From positions 1 through 54,741 of the forward strand of contig JBAYVN010000007.1 of assembly GCA_041674525.1 (NCBI GenBank): a stretch of DNA of 54,741 nucleotides. Reading direction: 5' to 3'. Numbering within the stretch: the stretch's first letter is position 1; every line of letters begins with the position of its first letter. A model generated the notes under the pieces. That model saw nothing but the letters and a program-made list of their open reading frames with translations. It made no database searches and was not told the DNA's origin. The stretch comes from SHYQ01 sp041674525 (lineage in GTDB: Bacteria; Chloroflexota; Dehalococcoidia; UBA2979). A program made the position numbers and the translations under genes. Positions 36,625 through 45,479 of this stretch are shown here, one piece after another.

Positions 36625-37127
36625 TCGCCGGACGCGGACTGGCGGGGGATGCCGGAGAGCGTGAACGCGCGCTCCACCAGCCCGGCCGCGTCCTCGATCT
36701 CGCCCTCCACGGTGAGGAACTCGGTGTCGCCGTGCACCAGCTTGTAGCGCGTGTTCCCGAGGTACTCCACGCGCTCGATGCGCTGCAGCTCGCTCCACTC
36801 GACGTGATGCAGGGTGCGACCGAGGTGGAGCGCGGACGCGCCGCTCCTCGTCAGCACGATCGCCGTCGCCGTCCCGCGCCATGTCAGCAGCACCACGGGG
36901 ATCATCAGCACCGTCACGGCGGCGGTGAAGAGGCCGAAGCCGATCCCCTCGGCGCGTCCGGTCACGACGCCGATCGCGAGCGACACCACGGAGACGATCA
37001 GCGGCAGCGCGAACGAGGCGTTCTGCCACCACCGGGAGTCGTTCACGTAGACCCCGGCCACGTCGCGCATCTGCGCGATCGCGGCGGCGTCACGCGCGTT
37101 CGGTTCAGTTGGAGCGGAGTCCTGCAC
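36621..37127 (-). CDS. Membrane protein with C-terminal PH-like domain
   Basis: A 168-residue protein with two hydrophobic helices (about 40-60 and 68-88) followed by a beta-rich C-terminal half (ATAIVLTRSGASALHLGR, VEWSELQRIERVEYLG, RYKLVHGDTEFLTVEGEI), resembling the bacterial PH-like domains of small membrane proteins. The start is a GTG at 37127, only 5 bp after the stop of the LLM gene on the same strand, so the two are probably co-transcribed; an internal ATG about 20 codons later is an alternative. Its stop codon overlaps the TetR stop in a shared CTAG. Confidence 0.68.
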   Translation of the reverse strand: MQDSAPTEPNARDAAAIAQMRDVAGVYVNDSRWWQNASFALPLIVSVVSLAIGVVTGRAEGIGFGLFTAAVTVLMIPVVLLTWRGTATAIVLTRSGASALHLGRTLHHVEWSELQRIERVEYLGNTRYKLVHGDTEFLTVEGEIEDAAGLVERAFTLSGIPRQSASGD

Positions 37128-37132
37128 GTGCG

Positions 37133-38041
37133 CTACAGCTCCCGGACGCGCTCGCGCACCTCGGCGAGGCGCTCGATCGTCTCGATCGCCTGGCGCTGGT
37201 CGGGCACGAGGCTGCGCACGATGACGTCGGTGAACCCCATCTCGGCGAGCGGGCGGATGTGCTCCGCGACGGTCTCTGCGCTGCCGTAGAGGAGGCTTGA
37301 CCGGTCGCCGGTGAAGCGCGCGAGCACGGGTTCCATGACGCGGGCGGCCTCCTGATCTGTGGCGCACACGAGGACGTTGCGTCGCACGGCCACCGCCGCG
37401 GGTGCGCGCCCGTGGACCTGCGCCCGCTCCGCGTACTCGGCGGCCTGCGCCCCGATCTCCGCGAGCCCGTACGACGGATCGCCGAGCCAGCCATCGCCGA
37501 GGCGCGCCGCGCGATCGATCGACCTCGAGACGCTGCCCCCGATCCACACCTCCACCGGCTCAGGCGCCACCGGCGAGATGTGCGCGCCGGTGATGTGGAA
37601 GCGCCCGTCCGAGCTCACGGTCTCCCCGGCCAGCAGCCGCCGCACGATGTCCAGCGACTGCTCGAACATCGACGGGCGGAACCTCGCATCGACGCCCATC
37701 GCCGGGGACTGAGGGTCGTCGCGCCCGATCGCGCACTGCATGATGAAGCGGCCCTGGTGGATGGCGGCCAGCGTGCCGATCTGCTCGGCGACCAGCACCG
37801 GGTTCCACAGCGGGAGCAGGAACAGCACCCCCGCGGGGCGATCGCCCCACTCGGCCAGCAGGCGCCCCATGATCGGCACGTTCTGGTAGTACGCGCCCGG
37901 CGATTGCGAGTGATGGTCGCCGACGAACAGCGAGTCGAGGTCGGATCCTCGCGCCGCGGCCGCACGCTCGGCCATCCAGCGCGCGCCCTCCCGCACGTCG
38001 GTGACGCGAAACGCGCTGGTGAGCGAGATGCCGATGCGCAC
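37133..38041 (-). CDS. LLM-class (F420- or flavin-dependent) oxidoreductase
   Basis: A 302-residue luciferase-like TIM-barrel protein. It starts with the first barrel strand (VRIGISLTSAF), then SLFVGDHHSQSPGAYYQN, and continues with QIGTLAAIHQGRFIMQCAIGR, and PVEVWIGGSVSRSIDRAARLGDGWL, the phosphate/cofactor loop motif of F420-dependent members. The GTG at 38041 has GAGAGGGG upstream and begins exactly at the conserved strand; the longer upstream frame is low-complexity. The cofactor could be F420 or FMN; the substrate is unknown. The PH-like membrane protein follows directly. Confidence 0.87.
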   Translation of the reverse strand: MRIGISLTSAFRVTDVREGARWMAERAAAARGSDLDSLFVGDHHSQSPGAYYQNVPIMGRLLAEWGDRPAGVLFLLPLWNPVLVAEQIGTLAAIHQGRFIMQCAIGRDDPQSPAMGVDARFRPSMFEQSLDIVRRLLAGETVSSDGRFHITGAHISPVAPEPVEVWIGGSVSRSIDRAARLGDGWLGDPSYGLAEIGAQAAEYAERAQVHGRAPAAVAVRRNVLVCATDQEAARVMEPVLARFTGDRSSLLYGSAETVAEHIRPLAEMGFTDVIVRSLVPDQRQAIETIERLAEVRERVREL

Positions 38042-38186
38042 GGGGATGCCCCTCTCTGGGGACGGCCAGATCCGGGATGGCAGATCCGGGAGGGTCAGTC
38101 TACCGCCCGGCCCCGCCAGCGTCGCGCGGCTCCGCCGGTCCCGTACACTCAACCCCATCTGCCGCGATGGCTGCGAGGAGCCGCCG

Positions 38187-38411
38187 ATGTGCCGGTCCAT
38201 CAAGCGCCTGCGCCCCGCCGCGGGCACCGCCGATCCGCCCGCAACGCCCGAGGAGATCGAGGCAGCCGCGCTCCAGTTCGTGCGCAAGATCAGCGGCTTC
38301 CAGCGCCCCTCGCCCGCGAACGGCGAAGCGTTCGAGGCGGCGGTGCGTGAGATCGCCGGCACCTCGACGCGGCTGCTCGCCTCGCTGCGGGTGGGAGCGC
38401 GCTCGACCTAG
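38187..38411 (+). CDS. DUF2277 family protein
   Basis: A 74-residue protein that matches DUF2277 over its whole length: MCRSIKRLRP at the start, TPEEIEAAALQFVRKISG in the middle, then RPSPANGEAFEAAV. Residues after that form a helix ending in STRLLASL. The function is unknown. The ATG at 38187 has GAGGAG (38175-38180) 6 nt upstream, and TACACT at 38144-38149 may be its -10. Its TAG stop shares a CTAG tetranucleotide with the stop of the convergent peptidase gene. Confidence 0.9.
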   Translation: MCRSIKRLRPAAGTADPPATPEEIEAAALQFVRKISGFQRPSPANGEAFEAAVREIAGTSTRLLASLRVGARST

Positions 38412-40402
38412 GCGGTGGACAGCCCGATCTCGCGCAGGAACGGCTCCATGCCCGGCTCGCGGCCGAGGAATGCACGGAGCAGCGCCGCGCCGTCCATGGT
38501 TCCGCCCGCCTCCAGGATCGCCGTGCGGTAGCGGTGGCCGGCGGCCTCGTCGCCCGCGGGGTCCTCGGCGAAGCGTGCGGCCATGTCGTCGCCGTACACC
38601 TGCGACCACAGGTAGCCGTAGTACCCGGCGTCGTAGCCGAAGAGGTGGCCGAAGCCCGCCTGGAAGTGCGTGTCCTCCGGGAAGGGGAAGCCGGTGATCG
38701 AGTGCAGCCGCCGGGCGATCGCGTCCGTGTCCTTCGCGCGGCCCTCGGCGTGGTACGCGAGGTCGAGGCGCGCGAAGTAGAGCTGGCGCAGGTAGTGCAG
38801 CCCACTGGCGACGTTCTTCGCCGCGATCATCCGCGCGAGGAGGTCCGCCGGAAGCGGCGCCCCGGTCGCGATGTGACGCGTGAAGCCAGCGAGGACGCGC
38901 GCATCCCATGCCCAGTGCTCCAGCATCTGCGACGGCGCCTCGACGAAGTCTCGCTGGACGCTGGTCCCGGCGAACCGTGCGTATGGGGAGCGGGTGAGGA
39001 TCTGGTGCAGGATGTGACCGAACTCGTGGAAGAGCGTGTTCACCTCGGAGTGACGCAGCAGGCTCGGCGCGCCCGGGCGCGGCTTCGTGAAGTTCGCGAC
39101 CATCGCCGAGATGCCCCCGGCGTACGTTCCGTCCGCCAGGCGGCGCCCCGGCCGCAGCGTGAACGCCGCGGCGTGCCCGTACTTGTCGGGCCGCGGGTGC
39201 AGGTCGAGGTAGAACGCGCCCAGCGGCTCGCCCGAGCTCGCGTCCGGCGGCGCGTCGAGCACCTCGAACAGGCGCACGTCGGGATGCCAGACGCGCGGCT
39301 CCGGGACCTCGACGAAGCGCACGGCGAAGAGGCGCTGGTAGAGCGCGAACATGCCGTCCAGCGTGGCGTCCAGCGGGAAGTACTCGGCGACCGCGAACGA
39401 GTCGACCGCGTAGCGCTCCTTCAGCATGCGCTGCCGGTAGTACCGCCAGTCCCAGATCTCGAGGCGCGCACCCGGATCGCCTGTGTGCGCCCGCTTGGAC
39501 GCCGTCAGGTCCGCGATGTCCACGTCCGCCTTGCGGCGCACGCGCACTTCCAGGTCCGCCAGGAAGTCCGTGACCACCTCGGGCGTCTCCGCCATGCGCG
39601 TCTCGATAGCGTAGTGAGCCCACGAGACGTAACCCAGCGTCGCCGCGATCTCGTCGCGGAGCGCGATCGCCTGCTCCAGGATGGGGAGGTTGAGGGCGGC
39701 GGCCTTGTTGTGGTTCAGGAGAAACAGCGCGCGGCGCGGCGCCTCGAGCTCGGCTGACTCCAGGAAGGGATAGAACTCCGGGTACTCCAGCGAGACACGA
39801 TAGCGCGTCCCCTCCTCGGTCCTCCGGGCCCGCAGGCGCGCGACGTACGACTCCGGCAGCCCGGCGAGCTCCTCGCGCGTCAGCCACAGCGCGTCCGTGC
39901 ACTCGTCGATGTTGCGGCGGAACTCGAGCCCGAGGGCGATCAGCCGCTCCTTCAGCTCCTGCACGCGAGCGCGCTGCGGCGCGGCGAGACCGAACCCGTT
40001 GCGCCGGAAGTCACGCAGCGCATGGTCCAGGTAGCGGCGCTCCACCGGCCCGAGCGAGGACACCTCCGAGCGCTCCACGTACGCGGTCAACGCCATGAAC
40101 ACGTCCTCGCGGAAGCCGATCGCGTTGGCGTGGGTGCCCAGCCGCTGCTCCGCCTCGCGCGCCTCGTTGCGGAGCGCCTCATCCGCCGCGACGTTCGAGA
40201 GGAAGCCGAACCGCCCGCCCGCGATGGAGAGCTCGGCGCGCACCTCGTCCAGCGGGAGCACGGTGTTGGCGAAGGTGCGCTCGGCCGCGGGCACCGCCGT
40301 CATCGCCGCGACGATCGCGTTCGATCGTGCGATCGCCGACTGCACGCCCTCGCGGACGGCGTCCGGCGTGACGCTGGCGTAGTTGAACGGGGTCACTGAC
40401 AT
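38408..40402 (-). CDS. M3-family oligopeptidase (oligopeptidase A/thimet type)
   Basis: A 664-residue cytoplasmic zinc peptidase. The zinc site is HEFGH at 459-463 with the third ligand E488 in FVEAPSQ; the ALGYVSWAHYAIETRMAE and YGHAAAFTLRPGRR segments and the C-terminal FGHLFGYDAGYYGYLWSQVY motif are M3A hallmarks. Length is close to E. coli oligopeptidase A (680). It degrades short peptides, including signal-peptide remnants, in the cytoplasm. The ATG at 40402 begins the conserved N-terminal region; a 40-codon longer frame is possible but its sequence is not family-like. Confidence 0.95.
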   Translation of the reverse strand: MSVTPFNYASVTPDAVREGVQSAIARSNAIVAAMTAVPAAERTFANTVLPLDEVRAELSIAGGRFGFLSNVAADEALRNEAREAEQRLGTHANAIGFREDVFMALTAYVERSEVSSLGPVERRYLDHALRDFRRNGFGLAAPQRARVQELKERLIALGLEFRRNIDECTDALWLTREELAGLPESYVARLRARRTEEGTRYRVSLEYPEFYPFLESAELEAPRRALFLLNHNKAAALNLPILEQAIALRDEIAATLGYVSWAHYAIETRMAETPEVVTDFLADLEVRVRRKADVDIADLTASKRAHTGDPGARLEIWDWRYYRQRMLKERYAVDSFAVAEYFPLDATLDGMFALYQRLFAVRFVEVPEPRVWHPDVRLFEVLDAPPDASSGEPLGAFYLDLHPRPDKYGHAAAFTLRPGRRLADGTYAGGISAMVANFTKPRPGAPSLLRHSEVNTLFHEFGHILHQILTRSPYARFAGTSVQRDFVEAPSQMLEHWAWDARVLAGFTRHIATGAPLPADLLARMIAAKNVASGLHYLRQLYFARLDLAYHAEGRAKDTDAIARRLHSITGFPFPEDTHFQAGFGHLFGYDAGYYGYLWSQVYGDDMAARFAEDPAGDEAAGHRYRTAILEAGGTMDGAALLRAFLGREPGMEPFLREIGLSTA

Positions 40403-40572
40403 GCGGGCGGCCACCCATTCGCGATCACCGATGACGCACTCCCGGAGCGCGTCGCAGCACGGCTGCTGCGCGCCGAGCCGGTGTGGCGTGAGACGATATC
40501 GATCGCGCTCGTCCCCGGGCAAGCGGCGAGGTCACGCGCCCCCGCCTCGACGGTCGAGCAGCCTCGAGCCCG

Positions 40573-41535
40573 CTACGCCGGCGACATCAGCTTCCAGATC
40601 GACTCTTTCAGCACGTCGCGCGCCTTCAGCGGCTGCACGGGCCGGGCGTTCGGCTTGATGACCGTGTTGAACGCCTTCACCTGCGCCTCGGCGACCGAGG
40701 TCGGCGCCTGGATCACCTGCCAGCGCACGCCCTCGGTACATGGCGGCGTGGTCAGCGACCCTGTGTAGCGGTACATCGACCGGTCCCGTGGGAGCACGGA
40801 GGCGACGTCGAAGTTGGCGAACTGCTTCTTCTCCTCGGCGTTCGCAGGCAGCGCGGCCAGGATCGGCGCCAGGGCGTCGTTCGCGAGCCCGGTCTCGTGC
40901 AGCACGCCGATGACGGCGACCTCGCCCTTCGCGTTCTTGTGGACGAAGTGCGTCTCCATCGCGAAGCGCTTCCCCTGCACCGTGTGCTCCGAGGGCGCGT
41001 GGAAGTGGAACTGCACGAGCGTGAACGCCACGCCGTCGATGTCGATCGCGCCGCCGTTGGTGACGTCCGCCTGGATGGTGTGGCCGTTGTTCTGCACGCT
41101 CAGGACTGCGGGCTGCCACTTGATGTTCGTGCGCCCGCCGGCGCCGATCTGCGTGCCCGTGAAGTCGATCGGTGACTGCGAGGATCCCGCGCGGCACACC
41201 GCGTTCTCGGGAGCCAGCTCGGCCCAGTTCTCCGGCCCGGCCTCGCCCTCGTAGCCCCAGTGCTTCGCGTCCTCCGCAGCACCGCCCGCGGCGTGCGCGT
41301 CTCCCGCCTTCGCCTCGGGCTTCGCGGGGTCTGCCTTGAGCGAGGCGATCTCCTTGCGGAGCGCGGCGACGTCCTCCTTCGAGGCGACGCTGGCGCCGCA
41401 GCCGGTGAGCAGCGCCACCGCCCCGCCCGCGACCAGCCACGAGGAGGACCGCTGCGCGAACGCACGCCGGGACATCCGCCGCCCACCGGCGCGGGTCGCC
41501 TCCGCCACGAGGTCCTGGCTCTCCTGCTCGAACAT
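40573..41535 (-). CDS. Exported alpha-carbonic anhydrase lipoprotein
   Basis: A 320-residue protein. An RRAFAQRSSSWLVAGG-type twin-arginine-like signal (23-38) ends at Cys46 (LLTGC), so it is probably a lipoprotein on the outer face of the membrane. A short coiled-coil-like spacer (KEDVAALRKEIASLKAD, 53-69) follows. The catalytic domain (about 90-320) has the alpha-class zinc ligands H177 and H179 (FHFHAPSEH) and H196 (METHFVH). C114 and the Cys in TTPPCTEG could form the usual disulfide. It hydrates CO2 outside the cytoplasm. The ATG at 41535 has GGAG 6 nt upstream. Confidence 0.94.
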   Translation of the reverse strand: MFEQESQDLVAEATRAGGRRMSRRAFAQRSSSWLVAGGAVALLTGCGASVASKEDVAALRKEIASLKADPAKPEAKAGDAHAAGGAAEDAKHWGYEGEAGPENWAELAPENAVCRAGSSQSPIDFTGTQIGAGGRTNIKWQPAVLSVQNNGHTIQADVTNGGAIDIDGVAFTLVQFHFHAPSEHTVQGKRFAMETHFVHKNAKGEVAVIGVLHETGLANDALAPILAALPANAEEKKQFANFDVASVLPRDRSMYRYTGSLTTPPCTEGVRWQVIQAPTSVAEAQVKAFNTVIKPNARPVQPLKARDVLKESIWKLMSPA

Positions 41536-41639
41536 CGCTCGCTCCACGGCAACGGCCCGCGATGCGCGGGTACTGTCCAGAGCATCGGCAGAGGGGGCGT
41601 CGCGGCGCAGGGGCGGGCGGGCGATCCGTGCGGCGAACG

Positions 41640-42920
41640 TCAGGCGGCCGCGACCGCCGCGAATCGCCCGCGCCACATCAGGCGGCGCACGTCGCCCAGC
41701 GCCACGAGCGCGCCCGCCAGGACGAGGAGCCAGATCAGCCCGGGCACCACGAGCAGGATACGCAGCCCGATCAGGTGCTCGGCGGCGCCCACGCCCAGGT
41801 TCACGAAGGCCATGTGCCCGGCCGCCAGCATGACGTAGATCGACATCACCCGTCCGCGGATGTCGTCGCGCACCAGGAGCTGCGCCTGCGAGGCCGTCAG
41901 TGCCATGAAGCTCGCCTGCGTGCCGCCCGCGAGCATCGCACCCAGCACTACCGCGACGGGCGTCTGCCCCAGCCCGAGGAACGCCATGGAGACCCCGCTG
42001 CCGATCCCGGTGACCAGCAGCGCGCGCCCCTGCGCCTGCTCCGAATGCAGGCGCGCGACGCCCAGCGTGCCGCAGACGGCGCCGAATCCCAGCCCGAAGA
42101 GGATCGCGCTGTACGTGCGCGGCCCGCCGCCCACGCTCGCTGCGAGCTGCGGCATCAGCGAGTCGAAGCCCATGGTCAGCGCGCAGTGGAAGACGACGAG
42201 CATGATGATCAGCGCCACGCGCCGGTCCGCGCCGATGTAGTTCGCGCCCTCGGCCATCTCACCCGCGAGACGCCGGAGCGACGCCATCGAGACGCCTTCG
42301 TTGCGACCGCTGCGGTACCGGATCGCCCACAGCGCGGCCAGGCTCGCAGCGAAGAAGGCCGACGCGAGCACGAACACCGCGCCGGGGCCCAGCGCAGCCA
42401 GCAACAGCCCGCCGAACACCGGCCCGGCCATCCTCGACCCGTGCTGCGAGATGTTTGAGAGCGCGACGGCGTTGAGCAGGTGCGCCGCCGGGACGAGGTT
42501 CGGGAGCATCGCCTGCTCGGCGGGCGTCTGCGCCGCTCGCGCGATCCCGCCGACGAAGGCGAAGAGCACAACGTGCCACACCTGCACGATCCCCAGCGCA
42601 GTGACCGCGACGAGGCCGAGCGTGCCCCCCAGCCCGATCGCGACCGCGATCAGCGCGAGCCGCCGGCGGTCGATGCGATCGGCGAGCGCGCCCGCGAGCG
42701 GGGCGGCGAAGAGAAACGGCGCCATCCCGGCGAAGGTGACGATGCCCACCGCGGTCGAGGAGTGCGTGAGGCTGAACACCAGCCACCCTCGCCCCAGGAG
42801 CAACGCCCAGTTCGCGCCCGCCGAGCACATCGAGTTGGCGAAGAGCAGCGCGTAGTCACGCGACCGCAGCGCGGGGAACTGCGCGTCCAGCCAGGCCAGG
42901 AGCAAACGTGTGGGCGCCAT
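41640..42920 (-). CDS. MFS exporter of the EntS-like (MFS_3) type
   Basis: A 426-residue, 12-helix transporter. It has the loop signature GALADRIDRRRLAL (about 78-91), and the helix 4-5 region reads TPAEQAMLPNLVPAAHLLNAVAL, the stretch typical of EntS-like siderophore/drug exporters. Helix 1 begins DYALLFANSMCSAGANWA. The start at 42920 precedes a short amphipathic segment (LAWLDAQFPALRSRDY) common in this group. The substrate is unknown. RNase D lies 54 bp upstream on the same strand, so an operon is possible. Confidence 0.86.
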   Translation of the reverse strand: MAPTRLLLAWLDAQFPALRSRDYALLFANSMCSAGANWALLLGRGWLVFSLTHSSTAVGIVTFAGMAPFLFAAPLAGALADRIDRRRLALIAVAIGLGGTLGLVAVTALGIVQVWHVVLFAFVGGIARAAQTPAEQAMLPNLVPAAHLLNAVALSNISQHGSRMAGPVFGGLLLAALGPGAVFVLASAFFAASLAALWAIRYRSGRNEGVSMASLRRLAGEMAEGANYIGADRRVALIIMLVVFHCALTMGFDSLMPQLAASVGGGPRTYSAILFGLGFGAVCGTLGVARLHSEQAQGRALLVTGIGSGVSMAFLGLGQTPVAVVLGAMLAGGTQASFMALTASQAQLLVRDDIRGRVMSIYVMLAAGHMAFVNLGVGAAEHLIGLRILLVVPGLIWLLVLAGALVALGDVRRLMWRGRFAAVAAA

Positions 42921-42974
42921 GCAGGGAGGGTAGTGGCTCGCCCGGCGAACGCAAGGAGGAACCGCGACGCTCCG

Positions 42975-44168
42975 CTAGTGCTGGATGCGGACCCCGGCCT
43001 CCGTATGCAGGTCCACGGCCACCGCGGTGTCGCCGCGCAGCCAGTCCACCAGGTCGCGCCCGGCGAGCTCCCGGCGCCATCCGCGCAGGAGCGGCAGGTC
43101 GGGCTCCTTCGACCGGTCGCCGACGAGCCACCAGGCGATCAGGTCGTCCATGTCGCGGCGCGTGGCCACGAATCGCGGCGCGATCTCGGCCTCGCGGCAG
43201 CGCGCCTGCACGATGCCGCTGAGGATTGCGGGCCAGGCCTGCCCCAGGTTCGGGAGGCGTGGGGGCGTGGGCTCATCCGCGGGCGGATCGTTCACGCCCT
43301 GCTCAACGGCATCGAGGATCGCCTTGCCGTAGCGCTGGATGGTGCCCTCGCCCAGGCCGCGCACGGCGCTCAGGTCGGCGGCGTCGCGCGGGGGGCGGCG
43401 GGCGAGCTCCAGCAGCGATCGGTCGTTCATGATCCACGAGGGCGGCCGGTTCGCGCGCAGCGCCTCATGCTCGCGCCACGCGGCGACGGCGCGCAGGGCG
43501 CCCAGCGAGCGCCGCTTCAGCGCGTTCCAGCCCCGCACCCGGCGGTACATCTCCTGCGGCGGCGTGCGCTCCGCCCATGCGTCGGCGAGGAGATCGCATT
43601 CCTCCTGCACCCACCCGGCGCGGCCGCGGGCGTCGAGCTGCTGCCGGAGCTGCCGCCACACGGCGGGGAGGTAGCGGACGTCGTCCAGTGCGTACCGCAC
43701 CTGGTCCTCGGACAGCGGGCGGCGGGACCATTCCGTGTACTGTGCGCCCTTGTCCAGGTGCACGCCGGCCATCCGCTCCACCAGCGCGCCGTACCCGATC
43801 TGCTCGCCCATGCCCAGGAACGCCGCGGCGATCTGGGTGTCGAAGATGTGCGTGCCGCGCGCTCCGAACATGGCGCCGATCAGCGCCAGGTCCGCCTGCG
43901 CCGAGTGGATCACCACCTCGATGTCGTCGCGCGCGACGAGTTCGATCACCGGGCGCGGGTCCACGCGCAGCGGGTCGATGGCGGCGACGGCCGGGCGATC
44001 GAGGTCACCCCACCCCACCTGCACGAGCGAAAGCTCGGCGACGTACCGCCCCTCGGTCATGAACTCGAGGTCGAGCGCGAACCAGCCCGTCCGCGCGATC
44101 GCGGCGGCGATCTCTGCCACCTCGGCGGCATCCGTCACAGGGGTCGGGAGTTGTTGTTCGACAGTCAC
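42975..44168 (-). CDS. rnd: Ribonuclease D-like 3'-5' exonuclease
   Basis: A 397-residue DEDD-type exonuclease. Catalytic motifs: D33 and E35 in FALDLEF, the third Asp in HSAQADL, and the YALDDVRYL Tyr/Asp of ExoIII (DEDDy). Then come one or two HRDC domains (for example LRAVAAWREHEALRANRPPSWIMNDRSLLELA and the GEGTIQRYGKAILDAV region). It trims tRNA precursors or other structured RNA. The GTG at 44168 is used; a GTG at 44186 is an equally possible start, and no ATG is available. It is divergent from the selenoprotein gene, with about 130 bp between them. Confidence 0.93.
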   Translation of the reverse strand: MTVEQQLPTPVTDAAEVAEIAAAIARTGWFALDLEFMTEGRYVAELSLVQVGWGDLDRPAVAAIDPLRVDPRPVIELVARDDIEVVIHSAQADLALIGAMFGARGTHIFDTQIAAAFLGMGEQIGYGALVERMAGVHLDKGAQYTEWSRRPLSEDQVRYALDDVRYLPAVWRQLRQQLDARGRAGWVQEECDLLADAWAERTPPQEMYRRVRGWNALKRRSLGALRAVAAWREHEALRANRPPSWIMNDRSLLELARRPPRDAADLSAVRGLGEGTIQRYGKAILDAVEQGVNDPPADEPTPPRLPNLGQAWPAILSGIVQARCREAEIAPRFVATRRDMDDLIAWWLVGDRSKEPDLPLLRGWRRELAGRDLVDWLRGDTAVAVDLHTEAGVRIQH

Positions 44169-44302
44169 CGTCTCTGACGATAACACGCATGGGCCGCGAG
44201 AGCCCCGCCCCGGGGGCGCCGCACGGCCGGCCGGGAGGCAGCCAGAGGCCGCCGGTGGGCTATGCTGGCGCTCCATCCGGACACCCGCGCTGGGAGATGG
44301 CC

Positions 44303-44986
44303 ATGACGAATCCGCCCGCCGACGAGGAACGCACCGGCCCCCTGCGGGTGACGGTGGTCTCCGACTTCATCTGACCGTGGTGCTACATCGGCCTCGTGGA
44401 GGTCGAACGGCTGTACCGGCACTGGGAGATCGAGCTCGACTGGGCCCCGTTCTTCCTTGACCCGTCGATCCCGCCGGAGGGGCGGCCCCGCCAGCCGCAG
44501 GCCCCGGGGAGCCCTGAGACGCCCGTCGAGGCGCGGGGCAAGCGCCTGGGCCTGGACTTCCGGCGTGGCCGCACCTTCACGCCCCACACCATCCTGTCGC
44601 TCCAGGCCGGCGAGTTCGCGCGCAACCACGGGACCACCCAGCAGGTGCTGGACTACCACCGCGCGCTCTTCCGCGCGTACTTCACGGACTTCGAGAACCT
44701 GATGGACGTCGACGTCCTCGCGCGTCACGCGGACACGGTCGGCCTAGACGGCGCGGCGTTGCGGCAGGCGCTGGCAGACGGCACGTACGCCGGCGACACC
44801 ACCGAGGCGATCGAGCACGCCTACGCGATCGGCGTGCAGGCGATTCCCACGTTCATCATGGACGAGCAATACGCCGTAGTCGGCGCGCAGGAGTACGAGA
44901 CGCTGGAGCGCGTGATGGAGCAGCTGCACGCGAAACGCCGCGAGGTGCCGCTGCCCGATCCGCACGCGCCCCCGCCGGACGAATGA
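44303..44986 (+). CDS. DsbA/FrnE-family selenoprotein with UPWC active site
   Basis: A 227-residue thioredoxin-fold protein of the DsbA/FrnE type read through an in-frame TGA. Start: ATG 44303 with GGGAG 6 nt upstream. The first strand VTVVSDFI is followed by U24-P-W-C27-YIG, where relatives have CPWCYIG. The TGA at 44372-44374 takes the place of the first catalytic Cys; the codons on both sides are in one frame with normal family sequence up to the stop at 44984-44986. The helical insert (about 60-140) and cis-Pro182 in AIPTFIMDEQYAVVGA complete the fold. A SECIS-like hairpin starts 13 nt after the TGA. It would act as a cytoplasmic thiol/selenol oxidoreductase. Standard calling would give a 24-residue fragment and a truncated 196-residue protein. 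A Cys-to-stop mutation is the alternative, but the intact frame and the hairpin argue against it. Confidence 0.85.
44372..44374 (+). other. In-frame TGA codon proposed to encode selenocysteine
   Basis: The TGA falls exactly at the N-terminal Cys position of the DsbA/FrnE CxxC active site (codon 24), followed by CCG TGG TGC (Pro-Trp-Cys). UGA at a redox-active Cys position is the defining mark of selenoproteins. Confidence 0.82.
44388..44406 (+). promoter_or_regulatory. Bacterial SECIS-like stem-loop
   Basis: TCGGCCTC (44388-44395) pairs with GAGGTCGA (44399-44406), eight pairs including one G-U, closing a GUG loop at 44396-44398. The apical loop begins 22 nt after the TGA and has G as its first base, as bacterial SECIS elements need (loop of 3-14 nt, 16-37 nt from the UGA, G among the first loop bases). 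Confidence 0.75.
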
Positions 44987-45007
44987 TCCGCGTGCCCCGG
45001 CCAGCCG

Positions 45008-45478
45008 CTAGGTGCGTCTCGGCATCGCCACCACGGCGGTGCCCTGCACGGGCTTCTCGCCGCGCTCGTTCTCCAGCGTGACGTCCAGGTGCACGGCGCC
45101 CTCGCCGGTGTCCTGGTAGTCACCGTCGCCGATGATGTCCGTGACCACTGCCACGCAGCGCAGGCGATCGTCATGGTGCACGGGGCGCCGGTAGGAGACG
45201 TCCAGGCTCAGCACGCGGCCCAGCGGGCCCATCCAATCCGTCACCAGTCGCGTCAGCATGAACGCCGACATGGGCCCCGGCACGATCGGCCGCTCGAGGC
45301 CCGCGGCCCGCGCTTTCGCGGCGTCGAAGAAGCGCCCGTCACCCGCGAGCTGGCCCGAGATGTTGATGAACGCGACGACGTGATCGTGCGTCGGCTGCTG
45401 CGTCTCCTCGAACTCGTCGCCCACCGTGACGTCCTCGAGGTAGCGCTGGCCCGCCAGCGGATCGGTTGCGGTGCTCAC
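45008..45478 (-). CDS. MaoC-like hot-dog-fold protein (acyl dehydratase-like)
   Basis: A 156-residue single hot-dog domain related to MaoC/(R)-specific enoyl-CoA hydratases (FINISGQLAGDGRFFDAAK, then RPIVPGPMSAFMLTRL). The usual hydratase motif with Asp, four residues later His, is not evident: SGQ stands where SGD is expected, and the His position is also changed, so activity is uncertain or may need the partner. The GTG start at 45478 lies 1 nt after the stop of the upstream PHP-MaoC gene and uses GAGGAA inside that gene, which shows tight coupling and suggests a heterodimer. Confidence 0.8.
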   Translation of the reverse strand: MSTATDPLAGQRYLEDVTVGDEFEETQQPTHDHVVAFINISGQLAGDGRFFDAAKARAAGLERPIVPGPMSAFMLTRLVTDWMGPLGRVLSLDVSYRRPVHHDDRLRCVAVVTDIIGDGDYQDTGEGAVHLDVTLENERGEKPVQGTAVVAMPRRT

Positions 45479-45479
45479 G

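Noticed and set aside
44189..44986. Reading the DsbA/FrnE region as two genes or as a pseudogene
   Set aside because: Both parts are in the same frame, the single TGA lies at a catalytic Cys position, the downstream sequence keeps a normal family pattern and a SECIS-like hairpin follows.
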